NCBI GenBank assembly: GCA_017631775.1
Contig: JAGBSQ010000188.1
Location: forward strand, 1 to 5,975
Direction: 5' to 3'
From: Clostridia bacterium
GTDB taxonomy: Bacteria > Bacillota_A > Clostridia > Oscillospirales > CAG-272
DNA: 5,975 bases
The notes beneath the pieces were generated by a model, which was not told the origin of the DNA, searched no databases, and saw only the letters and a program-made list of their open reading frames with translations. A program made the translations under genes and the position numbers. Below are positions 1-5,952 of the stretch, piece by piece; the stretch's first letter is position 1, and each line of letters opens with the position of its first letter.

Positions 1-313
1 AAAGCTCAAGGATCTCTTTGTTGTCAGCGAGGTTTACTAGAGGCGCAGCACCGCCAACAAAGGAAGCTTCATTGTATGCTGCCTCACAATCGGCAAGAAG
101 CTCCTCATAGGTGTAGTCAGAGAGAAATTTTGCAAGAATTTTAGCCGCTCTTATGGGGTAAGACTCTTTGCAAAGCGCCTCAACCTCGCTCAAAGCAAGC
201 GAGGGAATGGTTTCGGGCACAAACAAGCCGCCGTCATCGGCAAGTCCTTGCTTAATGATTTGAGCGGCGCTGTAGCTTGCCGCCATTTGACTTCTTGTGC
301 TTTTGTACAACAT
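1..313 (-). CDS. thrC: Threonine synthase, N-terminal part (partial, runs off the left edge)
   Basis: This is the first 104 residues of a PLP enzyme that converts O-phosphohomoserine to threonine and phosphate in the cytoplasm. The N-terminus MLYKSTRSQ, then the GLADDGGLFVPETIP stretch at about residues 23-37, then APLVNL with a following LEL near the cut edge, match the Thr_synth_N domain of the long bacterial threonine synthases. Those proteins are usually somewhat under 500 residues, so about four fifths is missing, including the PLP-binding lysine. The ATG at 313 is preceded by AGGAGG with about 7 bases of spacing, so the start is secure. It lies 44 bases downstream of the dipeptidase gene on the same strand, with no visible terminator between, and is probably the last visible gene of the same transcript. 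The proposed homoserine kinase gene heads that transcript. Confidence 0.9.
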   Translation of the reverse strand, partial: MLYKSTRSQMAASYSAAQIIKQGLADDGGLFVPETIPSLALSEVEALCKESYPIRAAKILAKFLSDYTYEELLADCEAAYNEASFVGGAAPLVNLADNKEILEL

Positions 314-357
314 GATTGTGCCTCCTATAATGGGTAGAATGAGAATTTACAAATGAA

Positions 358-1284
358 TTAGAAATGCTTTTTTGCAAAACGGTAGGCGTTTTCAAAAAAC
401 AAATCGTTGATAAAATCTTGTGAATATCCGTGTGCCGAAAGATGCTCGGCAAGACGGTAAAGGTAAGAAAGATCGGGAATGTCACACGGCAGATCTGCGC
501 CGTCCATATCGCAACCCAAGGCAAGTGTTTTTTCGGCGTTGCGCGAGAAGAAATATTCAATGTGGTGCAAAATGCTGTCGAGGGTGGCATTTCCGTCCTC
601 TTCAAGGAAGTAGCGGTAGAGATTGATGCCGATAACACCGCCCGAAGCGACAATGGCATCGATTTGCCAGTCCTGCAGGTTGCGGCTCACGGGGCAAACA
701 CCAAAGGCATTGGAGTGAGATGCAATAACAGGCTTTTGGCTTGCGGCGGAAAGCTCAAAAATATCCTCGCTCGATTGAGGGGAAGCGTGGGAAATATCAA
801 GGATCATTCCATGCGCGAGCATTTCCTTTGCGGCACGTTTTCCAAAATCGCTCAGACCAACGCTTGTATTGTGCGAGCCGCCTATGCAGGTTTCACCGCT
901 CCACATGGGAATGATGCTTTTGACACCTAAATCGGCAAGCTCTGCCACGCGTTCTATACGGCCGTTGAGCACTCTTGCATCTTCGACCGAGAGGATTAGG
1001 GAAGCCTTGTCGGATGCGCGTTGTGGGCAAGCCGAACAAAGCTCTGCCGCTTCGTCCTGCAGGGCAGGATCGTTTTTGAGGTTCTTTGCAATTTGCAAAA
1101 GACGTTGATAGCCTTCTTCGTCAGCTAAATTTGGGGAGGTCCAAAGAGCCATCGTTTGTATGTACCGTTCAAAATTTTGAGCTTTTTTGAGGGAGACGGC
1201 AAGGGTGTTATCGCCAAACGGTTGATTGGTTTGATACATTGCCCACGCGGTATCAGCGTGCAGATCAAAAAGGGAAAGCTTCAT
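358..1284 (-). CDS. Membrane-dipeptidase-like metallopeptidase, family M19
   Basis: This 308-residue protein belongs to the M19 (renal dipeptidase) family of zinc TIM-barrel enzymes that cleave dipeptides. Visible metal-site motifs are H9-A-D11 near the N-terminus, the bridging glutamate E101 in SVEDAR, H166 in LDISHAS, H190 in ASHSNA, R201 in RNL, and D259 in GCDMDG. These match the order and spacing of the family. There is no signal peptide or membrane segment, so it is expected to be cytoplasmic, as in many small bacterial members. The LTH-type segment that usually follows the bridging glutamate reads MWSGETCIGGSHN here. The ATG at 1284 has GGAG 6 bases upstream and lies 11 bases after the yraN stop codon. 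The exact substrate cannot be read from sequence; D- or L-amino-acid dipeptides are both possible. Confidence 0.9.
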   Translation of the reverse strand: MKLSLFDLHADTAWAMYQTNQPFGDNTLAVSLKKAQNFERYIQTMALWTSPNLADEEGYQRLLQIAKNLKNDPALQDEAAELCSACPQRASDKASLILSVEDARVLNGRIERVAELADLGVKSIIPMWSGETCIGGSHNTSVGLSDFGKRAAKEMLAHGMILDISHASPQSSEDIFELSAASQKPVIASHSNAFGVCPVSRNLQDWQIDAIVASGGVIGINLYRYFLEEDGNATLDSILHHIEYFFSRNAEKTLALGCDMDGADLPCDIPDLSYLYRLAEHLSAHGYSQDFINDLFFENAYRFAKKHF

Positions 1285-1295
1285 GTTTTTCTCCG

Positions 1296-1691
1296 TTAAT
1301 ACGCGCCTTTGATATGATTGATCTTGGCGACCTTTGATTTGCCGCTTTTTTCATCCTTTACGAGCCACACCTCAATAACGTCCATTCGAGGCTGCTTTTT
1401 GGAGTGGTAGAGCCAAAGGTAATCCTTTGCGGCCTTGCGCGTCAGGCGTTGCTTTTCGCTGCCAACGGCATTGCCGGGAGGCGGTGCTACGTCAAGGGTA
1501 TCCTTGGTGTAGGTGCGTGCCTTGACCTCAACAAAAGCGACGGTAGAAAGATTTGCGGCGATGATATCGATTTCCATGTGACCGGAACGCCAGTTGCGCT
1601 CCTTAACAGTATATCCGTGCAATCGCAAATAGCGCACAGCCATTCGCTCGCCAAAATCTCCTATTTTCTTTGTGTTCTCACTTGCTCGCAT
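1296..1691 (-). CDS. yraN: YraN / UPF0102 family nuclease-like protein
   Basis: This 131-residue protein has the UPF0102 pattern: GDFGE at residues 11-15, the EIDIIA segment with E40 and D42, FVEVKAR with E55 and K57, and a late MDVIEV strand around 103-108. E40/D42 followed by E-x-K is the active-site arrangement of a PD-(D/E)XK nuclease fold related to Holliday junction resolvases. The biochemical role of the family is not settled. Its length is normal for the family, whose members are about 120 residues. The ATG at 1691 lies inside the end of rnhB, giving a 14-base overlap. Only a weak GATAAAG-type ribosome site precedes it, so translation is probably coupled to rnhB. The rnhB-yraN order is common in Firmicutes and other bacteria. 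The C-terminal 20 residues are lysine-rich and less conserved. Confidence 0.9.
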   Translation of the reverse strand: MRASENTKKIGDFGERMAVRYLRLHGYTVKERNWRSGHMEIDIIAANLSTVAFVEVKARTYTKDTLDVAPPPGNAVGSEKQRLTRKAAKDYLWLYHSKKQPRMDVIEVWLVKDEKSGKSKVAKINHIKGAY

Positions 1692-2289
1692 CTTTATCTA
1701 AAAAACGAATGAATTGCTTGCGGTGAATGGGTGAGGGACCGTAGGTGCGCAAAGCGTCCATATGCTGCTTTGTGCCGTAACCCTTGTGCTTTGCAATGCC
1801 GTACTGCGGATACTTGGCATCAAGCTCGATGCAATCACGGTCACGCGCAACCTTGGCAAGAATAGATGCTGCCGCAATGCTGGGGCTTTTTGCATCTCCG
1901 CCAATAACGGCGCGAGCAGGGATTTGAAATCCTCTTGCAATGTTGCCGTCAATGAGGGCAAAGTCCGCCTTGACGGAAAGACCGTCGATGGCGCGGCGCA
2001 TTGCCAAAAGATCGGCTTCAAGAATATTAAGCTCGTCAATCTCCTCAACACTTGCAGATGCAATGCAATATGCAATCGCATTTTCGCAAATGAGGTCAAA
2101 GAGCTTGTCGCGCTTTTTGGGAGTAAGCTTTTTGGAGTCATTCAAGCCCTCCAAAACAAGTCCGTCGGGCAGAATGCAAGCCGCGGCAAACACGGGTCCG
2201 CAAAGAGGACCGCGGCCGGCTTCGTCAATGCCGCAAACAACAGAGAAGCCTTCTTCGTGCAACTGGTTTTCTATGGTGTAATCAAGCAT
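1678..2289 (-). CDS. rnhB: Ribonuclease HII
   Basis: RNase HII cuts the RNA strand of RNA-DNA hybrids and removes misincorporated ribonucleotides from DNA. The 203-residue protein carries the full signature: IDEAGRGPLCGP at 21-32 with D22 and E23, DSKKL at 51-55, D114 in LIDGN, D132 in the GGDAKS turn, SIAAASILAKVARD ending at D150, and KHKGYGT at 168-174. By analogy with studied enzymes, D22, E23, D114 and D132 form the metal-binding carboxylate set, and all are present. The GRG motif that contacts the RNA-DNA junction is intact. The ATG at 2289 overlaps the rbgA stop by 8 bases and has AAGGAGGA 5 bases upstream, inside the end of rbgA. Length is typical, and nothing indicates loss of function. 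Confidence 0.97.
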   Translation of the reverse strand: MLDYTIENQLHEEGFSVVCGIDEAGRGPLCGPVFAAACILPDGLVLEGLNDSKKLTPKKRDKLFDLICENAIAYCIASASVEEIDELNILEADLLAMRRAIDGLSVKADFALIDGNIARGFQIPARAVIGGDAKSPSIAAASILAKVARDRDCIELDAKYPQYGIAKHKGYGTKQHMDALRTYGPSPIHRKQFIRFLDKDASK

Positions 2290-3166
2290 GAAGCTCCTCC
2301 TTGGAGTAACGGTCGAGGGTTACGCGACCGAGCTTGCAGGCGCGAAATTCGTCAAGTAGCATAATGGCGGTTCTTTCGGTGTTGATCTCGCCGCCGCTGA
2401 TGAGAAATCCGCGTTTTTTACCAATGGTCAAGAAGAGATCGTAATCGGAAAGCTCTTCATACTGAGACATATCGCCAAGCTTATATCTTTCGCTCAACAT
2501 TTGAGGATAGAGAATTCGCATTCTTTTGCAAAGAACGGTAGCAAGTGCCTCGATATCGAGAATGGAATCCTTAATTGCGCCGGTAAGAGCCAGGTTTTCG
2601 CCAACGCGGCGCTCTTCAAATTTGGGCCAAAGAATGCCGGGCATGTCCAAAAGGTCAACGCCAATCTTTGTGGGAACCCATTGCTTGTCTACGGTAACGC
2701 CGGGTCTATCTTCAACCTTTGCTTTTTTGTTGCCGCAAATGCGGTTGATGAGAGAGGATTTGCCAACGTTGGGCACGCCCAAAACCATGGCACGAACACG
2801 GCGACCCATCATGCCTTTTTCTTCGTAGCGACGAAGCTTGTCGGCAAGAATTTCTTTAATAGCGCCTTCCATTTTGTTCAAACCCTCACCGGTAACACAG
2901 TCGGTGAGAATGCACTTGGTGTTTTCGTTGGTATAACGCTTCATCCAAAGCGCGTTTTGGTTGGGGTCAGCCAAAGAGGCCTTGTTGAGAAGGACCAAGG
3001 TAGGCTTTCCCTCAGTTAAACGCTTGATTTCGGGATTGCGCGAAGAAAAGGGAATGCGCGCATCGAGAATTTCGATGATGATATCTACATTTTTGAGGTT
3101 TTCGGAGATCATACGGCGCGTTTTGGCCATATGACCGGGGAACCATTGTATTTGTTCCGAAGGCAT
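2282..3166 (-). CDS. rbgA: Ribosome biogenesis GTPase RbgA (YlqF)
   Basis: RbgA is a circularly permuted GTPase that acts late in assembly of the 50S ribosomal subunit in Firmicutes. From the ATG at 3166 the protein has 294 residues, close to about 282 in Bacillus subtilis. Motifs appear in permuted order: WFPGHMAKT at 8-16 with the proposed catalytic histidine H12, DAR at 35-37, the G4 position as NKAS at 61-64, the P-loop GVPNVGKSS at 130-138, RPGVT at 154-158, and DMPG at 174-177 followed by ILWPKFE. GAIKDSI near 196-202 is also typical. The downstream helical region and a GGEIN segment complete the family C-terminus. A TTG 24 bases further upstream is in frame but lacks a ribosome site, whereas the ATG has GAGGTG 6 bases before it. 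The final G4 residue is Ser rather than the usual Asp. Confidence 0.96.
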   Translation of the reverse strand: MPSEQIQWFPGHMAKTRRMISENLKNVDIIIEILDARIPFSSRNPEIKRLTEGKPTLVLLNKASLADPNQNALWMKRYTNENTKCILTDCVTGEGLNKMEGAIKEILADKLRRYEEKGMMGRRVRAMVLGVPNVGKSSLINRICGNKKAKVEDRPGVTVDKQWVPTKIGVDLLDMPGILWPKFEERRVGENLALTGAIKDSILDIEALATVLCKRMRILYPQMLSERYKLGDMSQYEELSDYDLFLTIGKKRGFLISGGEINTERTAIMLLDEFRACKLGRVTLDRYSKEELHA

Positions 3167-3172
3167 TGAGAG

Positions 3173-3178
3173 CACCTC
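3173..3178 (-). promoter_or_regulatory. Ribosome binding site that decides the rbgA start
   Basis: On the minus strand GAGGTG lies 6 bases upstream of the ATG at 3166. The alternative in-frame TTG at 3190 has only an AT-rich sequence (CCCACTTAAAAT) before it. The known family N-terminus (a short leader, then IQWFPGHMAK) also fits the ATG. Confidence 0.75.
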
Positions 3179-3203
3179 GCTTTCAGTCAAATTTTAAGTG
3201 GGA

Positions 3204-3821
3204 TCAGTTGAATACGGTAAAGGGAGACACGCGAAGGATCACCTTGCCGAGAACACAGCGCTCATCTACAAACATAATGCTTTCGTCGCGGCTGTCGCGG
3301 GAGAAGTTGCGGTTGTCGCCAAGCACAAAAAGCTCTCCTTCGGGAACGGTCACGGTCATGGTGTCGGTAGTGGCATCGTAGTTCCAATCGGGGCGGAAGT
3401 ACATATACTGATCAACAATTTTGTCAACGTTGTTTTTGAGAACCGCATGTTCGTCCTCATAAAGCACACCGTCAACGGTTATGGTATTGTTTTTAAAGTC
3501 GACAACTACGGTTTGTCCACCGGTGGCAATTACGCGCTTAACAAGCATTTTTTCAAGGTTTTCCTCTTTGCCGGTTAGGTGAAAAACGATAATGTCATCT
3601 TGCTCGGGTTCGTAAAAAAGGCTGTAGAGCAACAGATTTTCACCGTCATAAAGCGTATTTTCCATAGAGGCGCCGTCAACGCGGCAAATGCGCAAAACAA
3701 AGGTGAAAAGCAAGAGCAGGATAGCCAAAGACCATGCAAACATTTCGAGGGCATCGAATAAAAATCCACCGGATTCCTCTTTTTTTGCAGGGGCCTGTTG
3801 CAAATTGGGCTCATTGTTCAT
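3204..3821 (-). CDS. lepB: Signal peptidase I
   Basis: Type I signal peptidase cuts signal peptides from exported proteins on the outer face of the cytoplasmic membrane by a Ser-Lys dyad (family S26). The 205-residue protein has a charged, proline-containing N-terminus, one membrane segment at about 27-44, then the serine box VDGASMENTL with S52, the lysine box KRVIAT with K95, and the C-terminal box GDNRNFSRDSR at 168-178. One membrane anchor and this length are typical of Gram-positive enzymes. The usual proline after SMx is replaced by Asn. The ATG at 3821 has AAAGGAT about 8 bases upstream, and the stop codon of the phosphoglycerate-mutase-like gene lies 17 bases before it. Placement before rbgA and rnhB is the classical Firmicutes order. 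Confidence 0.96.
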   Translation of the reverse strand: MNNEPNLQQAPAKKEESGGFLFDALEMFAWSLAILLLLFTFVLRICRVDGASMENTLYDGENLLLYSLFYEPEQDDIIVFHLTGKEENLEKMLVKRVIATGGQTVVVDFKNNTITVDGVLYEDEHAVLKNNVDKIVDQYMYFRPDWNYDATTDTMTVTVPEGELFVLGDNRNFSRDSRDESIMFVDERCVLGKVILRVSPFTVFN

Positions 3822-3838
3822 TGCAAAAATCCTTTCGG

Positions 3839-5050
3839 TTAATGTTTGGTCAAAAGTTCCATCAGGCGGTAGCCGTCCGCTACGTAAAAGCCTGTGTCGG
3901 TTGCCGCATCCTCGGTGAATTGCGCAACTCCGCTGATCTCATTTTGAGAGTCATAAATAAAGAACGGAACGGGGTCGGAGGTGTGTGTGCGCAAGAAGAT
4001 AGGAGTAGGATGGTCGGGAAGAACCATAATGCGGAAATCGTCGCCAGAGGCTTCGAGGTAAGAAAGCACGGGCGCGAGAATCTCGGCATCGATCTTTTCA
4101 ATCGAGAGAACCTTATTTTGGGTTTCGGCTCTGTGACCGCACTCATCGGGCGCTTCTACGTGAATGTAAACGTAATCGTAACCGTCGGCAAACGCTTTGA
4201 TTGCTGCCTCGGCTTTGCCGCGGTAGTTGGTGTGAACGTTGCCGGTAGCTCCCTCAACGTCAATGGACTTCATGCCCGCGCAAATACCAATGCCCTTAAT
4301 GAGGTCAACGGCAGAGATAACAGCGGCATCAAGTCCCCATTTTTCACGGAAGTTTGGGAGCTGCGGCTTCTTGCCGGGGCTCCAAAGCCATGCCGAGTTT
4401 GCAGGTTTGAGGCCACGCGCGCGTCTTGCTTCGTTTACGGGGTGGTGATTGAGGATATCATAGCTTTTGCGCATCAATTCGTAAAATTCCGCACCGCCGT
4501 TCTCAGCTTTGGGAAGAAAATCCTTGATTTGCTTGCCAAGGATATCGTGGGGACGCATAAAGGGGTATTTATCGTCGCCGTTCTTCCAAAGCAGGCAGTG
4601 GCGGTAGCTGACACCCGTGTAGAAGTGGCGAAGCTCATTGCCAAGCTCAGCCTCAAGAGCCTTAATCAGCTCATCGGCTTCGGGCGTGGTAATCTCGTCA
4701 GCGCTGTGGTCGAGAATGATCTTGTCGTCATAGTCACCCTCGTCGGTGAGCGTGACTACGTTGCAGCGATAGGCAGTTTCGTCGGGTTGCATGTCAAGGC
4801 CCATACTCATCGCTTCCAGAGGGGAGCGACCTTTGGAGTAAATCTTGGGGTCAAACGAGAGGATTGCCATGTTTGCCGTGTCACTTTCGGGAACCATGCC
4901 GTTGGGTACGTTAGAGACTGTACCTACAAGCGACTTTTTGGCAAGCGCGTCCATTGTGGGTTTGTTTGCGGCCTCCATGGGTGTTCTCGAACCGAGTTGT
5001 TCTATTTTTACATCCGCCATACCGTCGGGAATTAAAACAAGATATTTCAT
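3839..5050 (-). CDS. Cofactor-independent phosphoglycerate mutase homologue; proposed homoserine kinase
   Basis: This 403-residue protein belongs to the alkaline phosphatase superfamily, in the archaeal-type phosphoglycerate mutase branch (apgM-like). Expected metal and nucleophile positions are visible: D9 in IPDGMAD, S56 in PESDTAN, D302 and H306 in APDECGH, D346-H347 in LPDHPTP, and H356 in RTHTSDPVPF. The NSAWLWSPGK segment at 218-227 is typical of the branch. One subfamily (TIGR02535) is annotated as a proposed homoserine kinase, for species that make threonine without the usual GHMP kinase ThrB. The presence of thrC in the same unit favours that role over glycolysis, but the sequence alone does not prove it. 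The ATG at 5050 is chosen because AAAGGA lies 10 bases upstream and the reading frame further upstream runs through the promoter. It is the first gene of the seven-gene unit. Confidence 0.9.
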   Translation of the reverse strand: MKYLVLIPDGMADVKIEQLGSRTPMEAANKPTMDALAKKSLVGTVSNVPNGMVPESDTANMAILSFDPKIYSKGRSPLEAMSMGLDMQPDETAYRCNVVTLTDEGDYDDKIILDHSADEITTPEADELIKALEAELGNELRHFYTGVSYRHCLLWKNGDDKYPFMRPHDILGKQIKDFLPKAENGGAEFYELMRKSYDILNHHPVNEARRARGLKPANSAWLWSPGKKPQLPNFREKWGLDAAVISAVDLIKGIGICAGMKSIDVEGATGNVHTNYRGKAEAAIKAFADGYDYVYIHVEAPDECGHRAETQNKVLSIEKIDAEILAPVLSYLEASGDDFRIMVLPDHPTPIFLRTHTSDPVPFFIYDSQNEISGVAQFTEDAATDTGFYVADGYRLMELLTKH

Positions 5051-5058
5051 CGCAAAAA

Positions 5059-5066
5059 GATCCTTT
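5059..5066 (-). promoter_or_regulatory. Ribosome binding site of the phosphoglycerate-mutase-like gene
   Basis: AAAGGATC on the minus strand ends 8 bases before the ATG at 5050, with the AAAGGA core 10 bases away. It lies within a predicted leader of about 30 bases. The same short pattern, GAAAGGAT followed by a T-run and GC, also precedes lepB. Confidence 0.65.
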
Positions 5067-5084
5067 CGAGAAAAATCACATTCT

Positions 5085-5113
5085 ATTATACCACACAAAA
5101 TGCAAAAGTGCAA
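5085..5113 (-). promoter_or_regulatory. Candidate sigma-A promoter of the minus-strand operon
   Basis: On the minus strand TATAAT (5085-5090) is preceded directly by TGG, an extended -10 element. TTGCAC (5108-5113) lies 17 bases upstream as a partial -35 (TTG conserved). Transcription would begin near 5078, leaving a leader of about 28 bases before the ATG at 5050. It is the only good promoter found upstream of the seven-gene unit. AT-rich DNA behind the -35 could act as an UP element. Confidence 0.7.
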
Positions 5114-5160
5114 TAATTTATATTATATTTTCTCAAAAATATTATATAAAAAACGCGAAA
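5114..5160. other. AT-rich centre of the divergent promoter region
   Basis: This stretch between the two -35 boxes is made almost wholly of A and T up to about 5152, including TATTATATTTT and ATATTATATAAAAAA tracts. It has no convincing reading frame. Its position fits UP-element or bent DNA serving one or both divergent promoters, which is an inference from composition and place. No strong terminator hairpin is visible in it. Confidence 0.4.
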
Positions 5161-5185
5161 GGCGAGGGAGATTTTCTATTTGTAA

Positions 5186-5214
5186 TTGACAACGTAACGC
5201 TTGTGTGCTATAAT
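5186..5214 (+). promoter_or_regulatory. Full-consensus sigma-A promoter of the plus-strand gene
   Basis: TTGACA (5186-5191) and TATAAT (5209-5214) match the consensus at all twelve positions, with an ideal 17-base spacer and a TGC extended -10 directly before TATAAT. The start of transcription would be near 5221, giving a leader of about 31 bases before the ATG at 5252. No clear operator palindrome overlaps it. Confidence 0.88.
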
Positions 5215-5251
5215 ACCTTATGCAAAAGAACGCGAAAAAAGGGGAAGCATA

Positions 5252-5929
5252 ATGAACGAACAACAACCCATCACGCCCGAAAATAAGCTGCAAAATATTG
5301 CAGAGCAAAATAAAAAGATGCGCAAAAAGCTGCTGATTGCTTTGGCAGTAACTGTTGGCGTTGTAGCCATTTTGATAACGGTGCTTCTTATCATAAAAGC
5401 AAGTCAAAACAAAGATGAACCCTTCACTTTGCCCGATACTTATTTTTATCCCACGTACCAAGGCGATATTTTTGAGTATGCCGATTATCTTGATAAACGC
5501 CCCGACGTTATTTTTTATTGCGAAGACCCCGATGGGCTTGGTCGCACGACCTCAATCGATGCCGATCGCGAAGAAGAATTTACGCCCGAAACTTTGTATT
5601 TGCGCGACTTTTTGCTCATTATGATGCGCGCCGATATCGATGCTTATAACAACTGCTTCAACGAAATTTACTACAAAAAGCATAAAGAACAAGAGCAATT
5701 CTCGCAACAAATGATTTACGAGGCCGAAATTCGCTTTGCAGGCGAAGAAAAAGCTGCAAACGGCGAAAAAACAACAATCTATTATCTTTTTTACAAGCTT
5801 TACGAAAATGACGGCTCTTTGCGCCGCGACGTAGGCAGTGATGCCGTGGTGCCCATGCGCGTTGTTCTGCGCACCACACCCACAGGAGAAATCTCTATTA
5901 GCGAGTGGGAAACAACAAGAACAAAATAA
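5252..5929 (+). CDS. Uncharacterised membrane-anchored protein with extracytoplasmic domain
   Basis: I do not recognise this gene. The 225-residue product has a polar N-terminus (1-20), a basic stretch KKMRKK at 21-26, one strongly hydrophobic segment at about 27-49, and an acidic soluble domain from about 54 to the end. By the positive-inside rule the basic end is cytoplasmic and the domain faces out. There is no lipobox or cell-wall sorting motif. The domain has an aromatic-rich start (TYFYPTYQGDIFEYADYL), a helical region around 115-160 (ADIDAYNNCFNEIYY, then FSQQMIYEAEIRF), and later strand-like segments (TTIYYLFYKLYENDGSL, PMRVVLRTT). It has two cysteines, C90 and C135. A cystatin/NTF2-like alpha+beta fold is possible but unproven. 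The ATG is chosen because AGGGGA lies a few bases upstream; the frame further upstream would include the promoter. Confidence 0.85.
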   Translation: MNEQQPITPENKLQNIAEQNKKMRKKLLIALAVTVGVVAILITVLLIIKASQNKDEPFTLPDTYFYPTYQGDIFEYADYLDKRPDVIFYCEDPDGLGRTTSIDADREEEFTPETLYLRDFLLIMMRADIDAYNNCFNEIYYKKHKEQEQFSQQMIYEAEIRFAGEEKAANGEKTTIYYLFYKLYENDGSLRRDVGSDAVVPMRVVLRTTPTGEISISEWETTRTK

Positions 5930-5952
5930 TTTTAGCCAAGGATAAAGTCACT

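Noticed and set aside
252..659. Minus-strand open frame of 135 codons spanning the dipeptidase-thrC junction
   Set aside because: It overlaps both well-supported genes in another frame, with low-complexity Ser/Thr-rich translation and no motif.
430..930. Plus-strand open frame of 166 codons
   Set aside because: It is antisense to the M19 dipeptidase, which has all its metal-site motifs. The opposing frame shows no recognisable domain.
2501..3019. Plus-strand open frame of 172 codons
   Set aside because: It is antisense to rbgA, whose GTPase motifs are intact. No ribosome site or domain supports it.
3167..3190. TTG start giving rbgA eight extra residues
   Set aside because: It has no ribosome site, and the family begins shortly before the WFPGHMAK motif. 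The ATG at 3166 has GAGGTG at good spacing.
3734..5035. Long plus-strand open frame of 433 codons
   Set aside because: It lies wholly opposite the phosphoglycerate-mutase-like gene and the end of lepB, both with clear catalytic motifs. Its translation shows no family motif and has the valine- and glycine-rich look of an antisense shadow.
5101..5112. TGCA-AAAG-TGCA repeat overlapping the minus-strand promoter
   Set aside because: Four-base arms that are palindromic in themselves are too short to claim as an operator.
5051..5113. Upstream extension of the phosphoglycerate-mutase-like gene by 21 residues
   Set aside because: The extension would start at a TTG that is itself the candidate -35 box and would run through the -10. 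The family start matches MKYLVLIPDG.
5154..5164. Possible small hairpin CGC-GAAAG-GCG
   Set aside because: The stem has only three base pairs and no following T-run on either strand that would make a terminator.
5201..5251. Upstream extension of the membrane protein by 17 residues from a TTG
   Set aside because: The start would lie in the spacer of the full-consensus promoter, ahead of its own -10 box, and has no ribosome site. The ATG at 5252 has AGGGGA upstream.
5123..5461. Minus-strand open frame of 112 codons opposite the membrane-protein start
   Set aside because: It covers the AT-rich intergenic region and the antisense of a well-supported gene, with a Phe/Tyr-rich translation and no start signal.
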